DNA of 64,000 nucleotides from Streptomyces sp. MJM8645 (GTDB lineage Bacteria; Actinomycetota; Actinomycetes; Streptomycetales; Streptomycetaceae): assembly GCF_001625365.1 (NCBI RefSeq), contig NZ_LJJF01000002.1, positions 1,151,501 to 1,215,500 of the forward strand, given 5' to 3'. The translations under genes and the position numbers were made by a program. Within the stretch, counting starts at the first letter, position 1. Each line of letters starts with the position of its first letter. The notes below the pieces were generated by a model. That model did not search any database. It had not been told where the DNA came from and saw only the letters and a program-made list of their open reading frames with translations. Shown here in pieces: positions 53,687-62,477 of this stretch.

Positions 53687-54484
53687 TCAGCCGATGGACT
53701 TCGCGTCGTCCGCCAGCACTTCGACGAGCCGCCGCTTGACCGCGTCGCGATGCGGGACCTGCCGAGGCGGCTGCCCCGGCTGCGGCGGGACACCGAGGTC
53801 GGTGAGGAGGTAGAGCATCCGCAGGGTGCGCAGTGCGTTGGACACGTATGTCGGAGTGGTGCCCCGGGCCACGGCCCGGAAGTCGGCGCCGATGTCGTCG
53901 AGCCAGGCGACGGACTGGTCCGCGGTGAGCTTCGGGTTGGTGAGGGTCAGCGCGATCGCGCGGGCGAGCCGGTCGTCCTCCCGTTCGGCGTACAGGTAGT
54001 CGGTGGGCGCGAGGAGCCGCGCGGTCGCGAGGTCCAGCATCTCGACCGGCTCGACATCGTGGTGGCGGCCGAGGGCACCGAGCAAGTCGGCGCCGTGCGC
54101 CACGGCGTGCAGCCAGCCCAGCTGCGCGTCGTGTCCGCGCAGGTCGCTCTCTGCGGGGTACCAGCGGGTGAACGCGTCCAGCCATTCCTGGCGGAGGTCC
54201 CCGCGGCTGACGATCATGTCCAGGACCAGCGGCGCGAACGTGCGGGCCTGAATCGGCGAACCGGCGGCGAAGCGGGCCGCCATGTCATCGCCCAGGCGGA
54301 TCCGGCGGTCGCCGTCGATGACGTCGCGCTCGATCCAGGTCCGCAACACGACGTACGGGTAGCCGTCGCGCACCTCCGGGTCCGGATCCCGCAGACACTC
54401 CGCCAGTTCTGCGGTGAGCTCGTCCAGATCGCCGCCCGGGGGCACCGCACATGCGTCAGAGTAGATCTTGTACCAGTCAGTCAC
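53687..54484 (-). CDS. DUF2785-like protein
   Basis: 265 residues from a GTG (VTDWYKIYSDA). It is helical throughout. GWLHAVAHGADLLGALGRH near the middle and ARAIALTLTNPKLTADQSVAWLDD downstream match the pattern I recall for DUF2785. No enzymatic motif is clear. It is a soluble protein of unknown role and an orphan by position. Confidence 0.7.
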   Translation of the reverse strand: MTDWYKIYSDACAVPPGGDLDELTAELAECLRDPDPEVRDGYPYVVLRTWIERDVIDGDRRIRLGDDMAARFAAGSPIQARTFAPLVLDMIVSRGDLRQEWLDAFTRWYPAESDLRGHDAQLGWLHAVAHGADLLGALGRHHDVEPVEMLDLATARLLAPTDYLYAEREDDRLARAIALTLTNPKLTADQSVAWLDDIGADFRAVARGTTPTYVSNALRTLRMLYLLTDLGVPPQPGQPPRQVPHRDAVKRRLVEVLADDAKSIG

Positions 54485-54672
54485 GAGCAGCGAGGCTAGC
54501 CCGCCGCAGACGGCCTGACCAGTGATTATCCAGATCCGCCCACGGCGACGACCGTAACGGCAGCGGCCTCGGTCTCGGCCTCGGCCTCGGCCGGAACCAG
54601 GGACGGGCGCGGGCGGCCGACGGCCCGTTCGCCGCCCGCGCGTCGGGTGGTCCGGATCGGGCGGCCGCGCCG

Positions 54673-55365
54673 TCAGCTGTCGGCGGCCTGCCGGATGAAG
54701 TCGGCCACCGCGTCCGGCCGGGACACGTAGACGGCGTGGCTGCCGGACACCGCGGAGGTGCTGGCCCCGGCCCGCTCCGCCATGGCGTGCTGGGCGGGCG
54801 GCGGGATCATCCGGTCGTCGGCCGCCACCAGGTACCAGCTCGGCTTGGTGCGCCAGGCGGGCTGGGAGACGGCACCGTTGAGGGCGTCGACGCCCCAGGG
54901 GACCTGGGAGTCGGCCATGAAGGCGGCCAGTTCGGCGGGGACGTCGGCGGCGAACGAGGCGGCGAACTCGTCCCGGTCGAGGAAGAGGAAGCCGTCCCTG
55001 GGCGGCAGGATCGGCGGCACCGGGGCGCCGGGCGCCGGGTCGGCGATCAGGGTGCCCACCGACTCGCTCTTGTCGGGGGCGAACGCGGCGATGTAGACGA
55101 GGCCCGTCACCTTCGGGTGGTTGCCCGCCTCCGTGATCACGGCGCCGCCGTAGGAGTGGCCGACCAGGACGGCCGATCCGTCGAGGCCGTCGAGGACGTG
55201 GTGGACGGCGGCGACGTCGCCCTCCAGCGACAGCGTCGGGTTCTGCACGATGCTCACCCGGAACCCGGCCCCGGTCAGCCGCTGATACACCCCCTGCCAA
55301 CCGGAGCCGTCCACGAACCCGCCGTGGACGAGGACGATGTTCTTGCGGTTTTCCTGCTCACTCAT
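54673..55365 (-). CDS. alpha/beta hydrolase
   Basis: 230 residues from the ATG preceded by GGGAGA (55365). NIVLVHGGFVDGSGWQ carries the oxyanion motif, VGHSYGG is the nucleophile elbow, and GSHAVYVSRPD holds the late His. This EstC-like branch of small hydrolases is often annotated as esterase. Its substrate is unknown. Two in-frame ATGs further upstream would add up to 9 residues. Confidence 0.88.
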   Translation of the reverse strand: MSEQENRKNIVLVHGGFVDGSGWQGVYQRLTGAGFRVSIVQNPTLSLEGDVAAVHHVLDGLDGSAVLVGHSYGGAVITEAGNHPKVTGLVYIAAFAPDKSESVGTLIADPAPGAPVPPILPPRDGFLFLDRDEFAASFAADVPAELAAFMADSQVPWGVDALNGAVSQPAWRTKPSWYLVAADDRMIPPPAQHAMAERAGASTSAVSGSHAVYVSRPDAVADFIRQAADS

Positions 55366-55545
55366 CGGTTCTCCCATCGCCGCCTGGTGCATGACGTTGC
55401 GTCAGAGCAGGTTAGTGGCGACCCCGGGCGCCCGCGTCCGTCATCCGACGTAGTTCGGGCCGAGCCGCGCCTCACACCGCACCGCACCGCACCGGACTGG
55501 GCTCCACCGCACCGGACGGCACCGAACCTGGCCGGTGCACCGGAG

Positions 55546-55725
55546 TGGGAAGTCGGCCGGGCCGACTTCCCCTTGCAGCCCATCGCCGCCGGCCGATACC
55601 ACGACCGCTTCGAACTCCGGTACGGCCAGTGGCAGTTCGCGGAGCGCCGGGTCCGCCTCACCCTGGTCGGCGACGTGAGCCGCCACCTGCGCGTAACCCC
55701 CGACCTCACGGGACAGGAAGGCTAG
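55546..55725 (+). pseudogene. C-terminal fragment of a SnoaL/NTF2-like gene
   Basis: The translated end reads RYHDRFELRYGQWQFAERRV, then LVGDVSRHL, before the stop. This is the typical closing strand pattern of nuclear-transport-factor-2-like SnoaL-type proteins. The preceding region has only repeats of CACCGC and no start, so the N-terminal two-thirds are missing. It converges on the lectin gene with a 4-nt overlap. Confidence 0.6.
55547..55571. repeat. GGGAAGTCGG hairpin, second occurrence
   Basis: GGGAAGTCGGC-CGG-GCCGACTTCCC is an 11-bp perfect stem with a 3-nt loop. The arms are shared with the terminator-like hairpin at 39134-39166, differing only at the loop. It sits at the broken 5' end of the SnoaL-like fragment. 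Confidence 0.7.
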
Positions 55726-56942
55726 GCATCCGTCCGCACGACCGCCGTGAGGGTCTGCTCAGGGCTTCCGTCGGCGGGCCGCGCGGTCACCGGGTCACTG
55801 TTGCGCCCCGCGGTGCTGGAGGTGAGCGCCCAGCCGGCGGGGTTGACCACGGCATGGCGGGCACCGTCGTAGCTCCACCGCTGGGCCGCGGAACCGTCGC
55901 AGGCGGCGCGCACCACCTGGCCGCCGACGGCCGCGGGTGCGGCCAGGCACTCGTTGCCCTGGGCGGTGTGCAGGCTGCCGTCGCGGGCGAAGACGAAGAG
56001 CTGGTTGGCGTTGGGCGTGGTGGCGCAGCGGTAGCTGATGGCGCCGTTGGCGCCGCCGCGGTCGAGGCAGGCGCCGTTGGCGAACCGGAGCGGCCAGCGG
56101 GCGGACTGGCCGAGGCCGAGTTCGGTGAGCAGGGTGCCGTCGGGCTGCTTCCGCTGGCGGATCATGTCGTCGCAGGCGCCGCTGGTCGAGGTGCCGGTGT
56201 TGGTGGCGGTGAGGGTGCCGCCGTTGCCGGTCATCGGGCCCCAGCGGTTCTCGGAGTACGCGTTGTCGTTGCAGGCGTAGGCGGGCCTGTTCCAGTCGAA
56301 GTACTCCACCCAGCTGTTCCAGTCGTGCTTGATCTGCTGCGACTTGGGAAGCAGGACCGAGCCGAGGACGAAGGAGGTGCCGGCGGTCTCGTCGGTGACG
56401 GTGGCCGTCACCCAGTGGGTGGCGGGGTCGATCCGGACCTGGAAGGCGTACGTGTGGCCGGTGACCGGGCGGCCCTGGTTGACGGTGCTGTTGGCGCACT
56501 GGAGGTGCTGGCCCTCGCCGGTGCTGTTCCAGCAGTGCGAGCCCTGGGTGCCGTCGGCGAACTGGAGCTCGGTGTCGGCCCAGGTGGACCAGTTGAACAG
56601 GCCGTCGTTCTGCTGCTTGTCCTGGAAGCCGATGTAGGAGAGGTTCCCGTCGAAGTTGAACTGGCTCGACCAGAAGACGTCGCCGTCGCCAGGGGTGGTC
56701 ACCACCGTGTTGCGGAAGGTGACGTCGGTGAGGACGGTGTCGCCGGCGATGGTCCAGTAGGAGTACGAACCGGGCGTCTGGCCGTAACGGGGCTGGGCCG
56801 TGGCGGCCGGCGCCGCCGGCCCCGCGAGGGCCGAGGCCGCCGGTTCCGCGACGGCCGGGGCTTCTCCGGCGGGCAGGCCGGCGAGGGCGAGACAGGCGAG
56901 CGGCAGCGCGCACATGGCGCGGCGCCGGGAGACGTGCGACAT
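55722..56942 (-). CDS. secreted protein with C-terminal ricin-B-like lectin domain
   Basis: 406 residues. The N terminus MSHVSRRRAMCALPLACLALAGLP is a signal peptide with consecutive Arg residues, possibly Tat-type. The first domain (about 50-250) is beta-rich and resembles DUF3472-type secreted domains (FWSSQFNFDGNLSYIGFQDK). The last 130 residues (ANGACLDRGG, GNECLAA, AAQRWSYDG) look like a ricin-type beta-trefoil. It probably binds extracellular polysaccharide. No catalytic motif is clear. The start chosen gives an intact signal peptide. Confidence 0.78.
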   Translation of the reverse strand: MSHVSRRRAMCALPLACLALAGLPAGEAPAVAEPAASALAGPAAPAATAQPRYGQTPGSYSYWTIAGDTVLTDVTFRNTVVTTPGDGDVFWSSQFNFDGNLSYIGFQDKQQNDGLFNWSTWADTELQFADGTQGSHCWNSTGEGQHLQCANSTVNQGRPVTGHTYAFQVRIDPATHWVTATVTDETAGTSFVLGSVLLPKSQQIKHDWNSWVEYFDWNRPAYACNDNAYSENRWGPMTGNGGTLTATNTGTSTSGACDDMIRQRKQPDGTLLTELGLGQSARWPLRFANGACLDRGGANGAISYRCATTPNANQLFVFARDGSLHTAQGNECLAAPAAVGGQVVRAACDGSAAQRWSYDGARHAVVNPAGWALTSSTAGRNSDPVTARPADGSPEQTLTAVVRTDA

Positions 56943-57418
56943 CCGTTGCTCCTGACAGGTCAGCGGCGGCCGCAAGCCGTCGGCGCCGCACGGATTCCCC
57001 AGCGCGACCCTCACCCACCCGGTCACGGTCCGCAACACATGAGGTCGCCAGGAGTGACCGGGGGCCCCGGAGATTCCACAGGCACCGATCACCCATTCGA
57101 CTGATCGGTGCAGGCCGCCTCCCCGAAATGATCGTTCCGGGGCGGGCGCGCATCCTCCTCGCCGGGGCGCCCTCCCCCGGCTCGGCTCAACTACACCGAA
57201 CCGTGCGAAAACCGAACGGGCGATCGGCGATCGGACGCGCAGCGGAGCAGCCGGGCCGGCCGCCACCCGATCGGGCCGCCTCCGACCGCGACACGGCGCA
57301 GCGCCGCGACAACGGCGGTCCGGATGCGGAAGGCTGACGCCACCCTGCCCGGGGCCTCGCGGTGCGGCTGCCACGGCCGGCCGGAGCGACCGGAGCGACC
57401 CGAGACCGGAATGGTGGC
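56943..57418. promoter_or_regulatory. divergent intergenic region with CACCGATCA inverted repeat
   Basis: A 476-nt gap between the lectin and desaturase genes. It contains CACCGATCA (57083-57091) and TGATCGGTG (57102-57110), perfect 9-bp arms around 10 nt, a candidate operator or hairpin for one of the divergent genes. No other feature stands out. Confidence 0.45.
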
Positions 57419-58600
57419 ATGACCGTTCAGGACACCCCACCCACCGGGACCACCCGGCGCGGCGACTTCGCCGAACTGCACCGGCGCGTCTCCGACGCCG
57501 GTCTGCTGCGCCGGCGTCCCCTGTACTACGCGGGCCGGAGCGCCGCGCTGTTCGCCGCCCTGGCACTGCTCCTGGCCTGGTTCGTCGTGCTCGGCGCGAG
57601 CTGGTGGCAGCTGTGCCTCGCGCCCCTGTTCGCTTTTGTGATCGGCCAGTTGGCGCTGCTCGGGCACGACGTCGCCCACCACGCGGTGTTCGCCGGCCGG
57701 CGGGCGACCGACCTGGCGGGCATCGTGCTGGGCAACCTGGTGGTCGGCATGAGCTACGGGTGGTGGGTGAGCGACCACAACCGGCACCACGCACACCCGA
57801 ACCGCGAGGGCCACGACCCGGCCGCGGACTCTCTCCTCTTCGCCCGGACCACCGAACAGGCAAGCCGCACACGGGGATTGAGGCGGCTCGCGGCCAGGTA
57901 CCAGGCAGAACTGTTCTTCCCGCTGCTGTCCCTCCAGGCACTCGGGCTGCTCGTCGCCACCTGCCTGACCCTGACCCGCGGCACCGTCCGGTACCCGGCC
58001 CTGGAACGCACGCTCGCCGCGCTGCACTACGCCCTGGCGGCGGCCCTGCTGGCCGTCGTCCTCGCGCCGCTCCAGGCGCTGGCCTTCGCCGTGCTGTTCG
58101 GGGCGGTGCTCGGCGTGTACCTGGGGTGCATCTTCGCGCCCAACCACAAGGGCATGCCGATGACCGGCCCGGACGCGGAGCGTGCCGACTTCCTCCGCCG
58201 GCAGGTGCTGCCGTCGCGCAACCTGCGGGCCGGCCGGTTCGTCCACTTCCTCTTCGGCGGCCTCGGCTACCAGATCGAGCACCACCTCTTCCCGGCCATG
58301 CCGGTCGCGGCGCTGCGCCCCGCCTCGCGCATCGTGCGCGACTACTGCGCCCAGGTCGGCGTGCCGTACAGCGAGGCGGGCCTGATCGCCTGCTTCCGGG
58401 AGATCCTGCGGGACCTGCGGGCCATCGGCCACTCCCTCCCCGCCGACCCGGCGCAGTCGGCCCCGCCGACCCGACCGACCGCCCCGGGGCTGGCCCGGCC
58501 GACCGACCCGGGGCTGGCCCGGCCAACCGCCCCGGAGCCGACCCGGCCAACCGCCCCAGAGCCGCAGGCCGCGCCCGAAGCGGGGGCGGCGGCACGGTGA
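57419..58600 (+). CDS. membrane fatty acid desaturase
   Basis: 393 residues with hydrophobic membrane segments and the three histidine boxes of membrane desaturases: HDVAHH at 83-88, HNRHHAHPN, and QIEHHLFP. It should desaturate an acyl chain using diiron. The C-terminal 45 residues are RPTAPGLARPTDPG-type imperfect repeats encoded by tandem DNA and unlikely to be part of the fold. GTGA overlap links it to the glycosyltransferase gene, suggesting a joint role in a lipid-linked or membrane-lipid modification. Confidence 0.9.
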   Translation: MTVQDTPPTGTTRRGDFAELHRRVSDAGLLRRRPLYYAGRSAALFAALALLLAWFVVLGASWWQLCLAPLFAFVIGQLALLGHDVAHHAVFAGRRATDLAGIVLGNLVVGMSYGWWVSDHNRHHAHPNREGHDPAADSLLFARTTEQASRTRGLRRLAARYQAELFFPLLSLQALGLLVATCLTLTRGTVRYPALERTLAALHYALAAALLAVVLAPLQALAFAVLFGAVLGVYLGCIFAPNHKGMPMTGPDAERADFLRRQVLPSRNLRAGRFVHFLFGGLGYQIEHHLFPAMPVAALRPASRIVRDYCAQVGVPYSEAGLIACFREILRDLRAIGHSLPADPAQSAPPTRPTAPGLARPTDPGLARPTAPEPTRPTAPEPQAAPEAGAAAR

Positions 58601-59850
58601 GCGGAGTCCTGTCCGGGCCGGCGGCGCGCACCGCGGACGGCCCGGCCCCCGGCGGCGAACGGCTCCGCGTCCTGATCGTCACCGAGTCCTTCGCCCCGCA
58701 GCTCAACGGTGTCGCCCACAGCGTCCTCCGGACCGCCGAACACCTCCTCGCCCGGGGCCACACCCCGGTGGTGGTGGCACCCGCCGTGCGGGCACCAGCC
58801 GCGCGGGCCGCGCGACGGCACGCAGGCGACCTGCGCCGCGACCTGCACCGCGAGCAGGCGTACGGCTACGAGGTGGTCCGCGTCCCGTCGGTGCCACTGC
58901 CCGGCTACCCGGAGGTGCGGGTCGCGCTCCCGGGGCGCGGGGTGGCCGACGCCATCGAGCGGCACCGCCCGCACGTGGTCCACCTGGCCAGCCCGTTCGC
59001 GCTCGGGGCGGTCGGCGCCGCGGCGGCCGACCGGGCAGGGGTCCCGTCCGTGGCGGTCTACCAGACCGATCTGGCCGCCTACGCCAGGACGTACCTGCCG
59101 GCGCTGGGCGCGGCCGGACCCCGGCTGGCCTGGTGGCGGCTGCGACGGGTGCACACCTTGGCAGCCCGGACGCTGGCACCGTCGCAGGCTTCGCTGCGCG
59201 CCCTGCTGGCGCACGGCATCCCCCGGGTCCACCTGTGGCCGCGCGGCGTCGACTGCACCCGGTTCCACCCCCGCCACCGTGACGAGACCCTGCGCCGGCG
59301 CCTCGGCCACCCCGGCGACGTCCTGGTCGGGTACGTCGGACGCCTGGCGCCGGAGAAGCACGTCGACCGGCTGGCGGAGGTGTCCCGCATCCCGGGGGTT
59401 CGGCTGGTGGTCGTCGGCGACGGCCCGTGCCGCGCCCGGCTGGAGACCGTGCTCCCGGACGCGGTCTTCCTGGGGCTCCGGTCCGGACACGAACTCGCCC
59501 GGCTCTACGCCTCGTTCGACACCTTCGTCCACGCGGGGCCGTTCGAGACCTTCGGCCAGACCCTCCAGGAGGCCATGGCGAGCGGGCTGCCCGTCGTCGC
59601 CCCGGCGGCCGGCGGGCCGCTCGACCTCGTCCGCCCGGGCCACACCGGATTCCTCGTCCCGCCCGGCGCGGCGGACGGGTTCCGGGAGGCCGTCGAACGT
59701 CTCGCCCGCAACGACGAACTGCGGGCGGCGTTCGGGCGGGCGGGGCGTGCCGCGGCGACGCAGCGCAGCTGGGAGACGGTCGGCGACCTCCTCGTCGAGC
59801 ACTACCGGCTCGCCCGCACCGAGACGGCCGGGCCACCCCTGCGCCGCTGA
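58597..59850 (+). CDS. GT4-type glycosyltransferase
   Basis: 417 residues, GTG start overlapping the desaturase stop. LIVTESFAPQLNGVAHSVLRTAEHLLARGH is the N-terminal Rossmann pattern of GT4 enzymes related to mannosyltransferases such as MgtA. GYVGRLAPEKHVDRL, VVVGDGPCRARLE and HAGPFETFGQTLQEAMASGLPVVAP are the donor-binding half, with the EX7E-type acid. It may glycosylate a diacylglycerol-like lipid; coupling to the desaturase supports a lipid substrate, but that is inference. Confidence 0.92.
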   Translation: MSGVLSGPAARTADGPAPGGERLRVLIVTESFAPQLNGVAHSVLRTAEHLLARGHTPVVVAPAVRAPAARAARRHAGDLRRDLHREQAYGYEVVRVPSVPLPGYPEVRVALPGRGVADAIERHRPHVVHLASPFALGAVGAAAADRAGVPSVAVYQTDLAAYARTYLPALGAAGPRLAWWRLRRVHTLAARTLAPSQASLRALLAHGIPRVHLWPRGVDCTRFHPRHRDETLRRRLGHPGDVLVGYVGRLAPEKHVDRLAEVSRIPGVRLVVVGDGPCRARLETVLPDAVFLGLRSGHELARLYASFDTFVHAGPFETFGQTLQEAMASGLPVVAPAAGGPLDLVRPGHTGFLVPPGAADGFREAVERLARNDELRAAFGRAGRAAATQRSWETVGDLLVEHYRLARTETAGPPLRR

Positions 59851-59897
59851 GCAGGCCGGCAGGAGAGTGCGGACCCACCCCGAAGAAACGGACCTCC

Positions 59898-60872
59898 ATG
59901 CACCACCCCCTCGCCGCCGAGTACGTCCGCAGCCCCGCTCCGGCCGCCGGCACCGCCGTCTTCCTGCACGGACTGGGCGGCTGGACCCACAACTGGGCCC
60001 ACCTGATCGACCTGCTGCGGACCTCGGCGCACTGCCTGGCCCTCGACCTCCCGGGCTTCGGAAGGTCGGCGCCCCCGCCCGACGGCGACGTCACCGTCGA
60101 ACACCAGGCCGCAGCCGTGGCCGGCCACCTCGACCGCCACCTCGACCGCGACCTCGACCGTCGCCTCGGCCGTCACCCCGACCATCACCCCGACCGGAAC
60201 GGGCACCGCCGCGTGCACCTGGTCGGCAACTCGCTCGGCGGCCTGATCGCACTGCGCCTCGCCGCCCAACGGCCCGACCTGGTCGCCACCTTGACCCTCA
60301 TCTCGCCCGTGCTGCCGACGTTCCCGCCCGCCCCGGCCCTACGGGTGGCCCTGCTGGGCCTGCCGGGCGCGCCGCGACTGCACGCCCGTCTCCTGGCCGC
60401 CCAGAGCCCCGACCGCCAACTCGACGACCTCTACCGCCTGATCTACGCGAACCCCGCCCTCGTCGGCGCCGAGCAACGGTCGGTGGAGGCACGCGAGCGC
60501 CGACGCCGCGCCGAACTGCCGTACGCGCAGGACATGCTGGCCGAGGGAGTGCGCTCGGTGGTCCGCGCGTCCCTTCGACGGGGCGAGGCCTCGGCCTGGC
60601 ACCTGGCCCGCCGCGTCACCGCCCCCACCCTGCTCGTGTACGGGCGGGACGACGCCCTCGTCCCCTTCCGTACGGCGCCCCGGGCCTACGCGGCCTTCCG
60701 CGACGCCCGCCTCCTCACCCTGCCCGGCGTCGGCCACGTCGCCATGCAGGAACGGCCGGCCCCCGTGGCCACGGCGATCCGCGCCCTGATCACCGAGGCG
60801 AGCCCGCGCGGCACCGTCACTGCGCCGGGATCGGGCGCACCGGGTGCTTGCTCAGGATCGACACGCGGTTGA
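59898..60872 (+). CDS. alpha/beta hydrolase
   Basis: 324 residues. TAVFLHGLGGWTHNW (oxyanion), VGNSLGG (nucleophile elbow) and LLVYGRDDALVPF ... GVGHVAMQERP (Asp and His) give a complete triad. A low-complexity insert, HLDRHLDRDLDRRLGRHPDHHPDR, near 75-100 comes from tandem DNA. It is third in the desaturase-glycosyltransferase set, 47 nt after the glycosyltransferase stop. The last residues overlap the convergent AhpD-like gene by 56 nt, so the true C terminus may be shorter in evolution. Confidence 0.88.
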   Translation: MHHPLAAEYVRSPAPAAGTAVFLHGLGGWTHNWAHLIDLLRTSAHCLALDLPGFGRSAPPPDGDVTVEHQAAAVAGHLDRHLDRDLDRRLGRHPDHHPDRNGHRRVHLVGNSLGGLIALRLAAQRPDLVATLTLISPVLPTFPPAPALRVALLGLPGAPRLHARLLAAQSPDRQLDDLYRLIYANPALVGAEQRSVEARERRRRAELPYAQDMLAEGVRSVVRASLRRGEASAWHLARRVTAPTLLVYGRDDALVPFRTAPRAYAAFRDARLLTLPGVGHVAMQERPAPVATAIRALITEASPRGTVTAPGSGAPGACSGSTRG

Positions 60873-61317
60873 AGGCGTTGATGGCGATCGCCACCCAGAT
60901 GACCGCCGAGATCTGGTCGTCCGTCAGGACCTCGCGGGCGACACCGTAGGCGGCCTCCTGCGCGACGGCGTCCGACGGATCGGTGGTCACCTCCGCCAGG
61001 GCGAGCGCGGCCCGCTCCTGCGGCGTGAACAGTTCGGTGTCGCGCCACGCCGGCAGCGTGCCCAGGCGCTGCGCGGTGTCGCCGGCCTGAAGAGCGGCCC
61101 TGGTGTGCACATTGAGGCAGTAGGCACACCCGTTGATCTGGGACACCCGCAGATTGACCAGCTCCACCACCCTGCGGTCCAACCCGGCCTCCGCCGCCCC
61201 CACCCCGGCCGCCTCGGCAGTCGCCCGCAACGCCCGGTAGGCCTGAGGGCTCTGCTTGTCGATGAACACCCGCCGCCGCACCGGGGCAGCGGTCACATCG
61301 GTGGTCACATCACTCAC
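60817..61317 (-). CDS. carboxymuconolactone decarboxylase/AhpD-like protein
   Basis: 166 residues from a GTG with GAGGAG upstream. INGCAYCLNVHTRAALQAG contains the CxxC and His of AhpD-type alkylhydroperoxidases, and QISAVIWVAIAINAFNRVSI closes the helical bundle. It is probably a peroxide-linked redox protein. A candidate operator (61390-61405) lies upstream. Confidence 0.88.
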   Translation of the reverse strand: MSDVTTDVTAAPVRRRVFIDKQSPQAYRALRATAEAAGVGAAEAGLDRRVVELVNLRVSQINGCAYCLNVHTRAALQAGDTAQRLGTLPAWRDTELFTPQERAALALAEVTTDPSDAVAQEAAYGVAREVLTDDQISAVIWVAIAINAFNRVSILSKHPVRPIPAQ

Positions 61318-61724
61318 GGGAACTCCTCTGACGGATCAGCAGATCAACGGATCACTCACGGCCGGCATGTCACCACACCATCATAGTTGAAAGTGAAACC
61401 ACTTTGGAAGGCTACCGTCCTGCGCGGCACCCCGCCACGAGTGGCGTCACCTGAACAGCATCGGCACACCGCGTGCGACTGCCACCGCCACGTACCGCAG
61501 CTCACACCCCGAGACGCCCACGAGACCGAGTCGCCCTCGACCCCTCGCGGAAGCCAGTGCTCACGCCCTCGTGGGCGGGCCCGCCACCATGAGCGGACCT
61601 GCCTCCCGGCTGACCAGCAGGAACCCTGCCCGCCCCGGAGGTACCTGACCTCCAGGGGCGGCCAGAACGACGACTGTCCGCTCCGACACCGAGCACGACC
61701 GGCCCGGTCAGCACCATCAGGCAG
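61318..61724. other. gene-free gap after cas6e, with a terminator-like hairpin
   Basis: About 400 nt with no credible gene and no CRISPR repeats. CGCCCCGGAGGT (from 61631) can pair with ACCTCCAGGGGCG (to 61660), with one bulge, and could end the cas transcript that runs leftward. Nothing else is recognised; cas1 and cas2 are absent here. Confidence 0.6.
61380..61405 (-). promoter_or_regulatory. candidate AhpD promoter with AAAGTG inverted repeat
   Basis: On the minus strand, TATGAT (61385-61380) could be a -10 box, with the palindrome AAAGTG-AAAC-CACTTT at 61390-61405 just upstream. The gene's GTG is 63 nt away. This layout is typical of operator-controlled redox genes, though the -35 match is poor. 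Confidence 0.45.
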
Positions 61725-62477
61725 TCATCGGACCAGGATCAGGCCACAACTGTAGGCGCGGGCATGGCCGAAGCCATGGGCGAGGGCGGCCGTGAGTGCT
61801 TGTGGGTCCGTGACGCTCAGAGTTCCGCGGATCTCGGCCCGGCTGATGAGCAGGCCCCGGTGGGGGCCGTGGCTGGAGACCTTCGGCAGGATGCGGAGGG
61901 CCAGCCGTTCTATGTCGGAGTCGACGCCGAGCCGGACCACTCCGTCCGGGGCCACCGCCGGTTCGCCGACCGGCTGCAGGCGGCGGGCGAACCACGCCTT
62001 CACGTGTTCCGGGCGGGTGTGCGGCACCCGTACACCCCTTCCACCTCCGCCGCCTCCGGGAGCCGGCGGCCCGGCCGGTCGGCTGCTGACCGGATTGACG
62101 ACCGTGCGGAAGTCGAGTCGGTCCCCGATGCGGAAGGTGCGGTCCACCACCAGACTGTGCGGCGGTTCGACCAGCGCCGCTCGGGGCAGGCCGCTCCAGT
62201 CGCCGGGGACGGCGGACTGTACGACCAGGGAGAGCCGGGCGGTGCTCAGGTCGACGGTCCAGCTGGACAGCACCTTCATCTGGGCGCGGGCGTCCCGGCT
62301 TCCGTCGTCGACCCAGCCGCGGAAGCCGCTCATGACGGTCCGGTGCATGTCTTGGGCATCGATCAGCGACTTGGCGGTATATGGGTGCCTGGCGTCCAAC
62401 GTGATCAGGGTGTGTGTGGCGACGAATCTGGCCGCCTTGTTGGCGGGAACGGGCTCGGTTGTGCGCAGGGCGTTCAC
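61725..62477 (-). CDS. cas6e: type I-E CRISPR Cas6e (CasE) endoribonuclease
   Basis: 250 residues. ARFVATHTLITLDARHPYT gives the N-terminal ferredoxin-like strand, with His22 a candidate catalytic residue. GGGGGGRGVRVPHTRPEHVKAWFARRL is the glycine-rich loop and following helix typical of Cas6e, and the C-terminal AHGFGHARAYSCGLILV closes the second RRM fold. Cas6e cuts pre-crRNA at the repeat hairpin and stays bound to Cascade. The GTG start overlaps the cas5e stop by GTGA. It is the last cas gene visible in the operon. Confidence 0.93.
   Translation of the reverse strand: MNALRTTEPVPANKAARFVATHTLITLDARHPYTAKSLIDAQDMHRTVMSGFRGWVDDGSRDARAQMKVLSSWTVDLSTARLSLVVQSAVPGDWSGLPRAALVEPPHSLVVDRTFRIGDRLDFRTVVNPVSSRPAGPPAPGGGGGGRGVRVPHTRPEHVKAWFARRLQPVGEPAVAPDGVVRLGVDSDIERLALRILPKVSSHGPHRGLLISRAEIRGTLSVTDPQALTAALAHGFGHARAYSCGLILVR

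Noticed and set aside
61400..61724. Possible CRISPR array or leader next to cas6e
   Set aside because: No repeated 28-29-nt unit or regular spacing is present; only one imperfect hairpin.
61387..61755. Open frame of 122 codons in the gap left of cas6e
   Set aside because: No ribosome-binding site, low-complexity composition, and it overlaps both a hairpin and the cas6e end.
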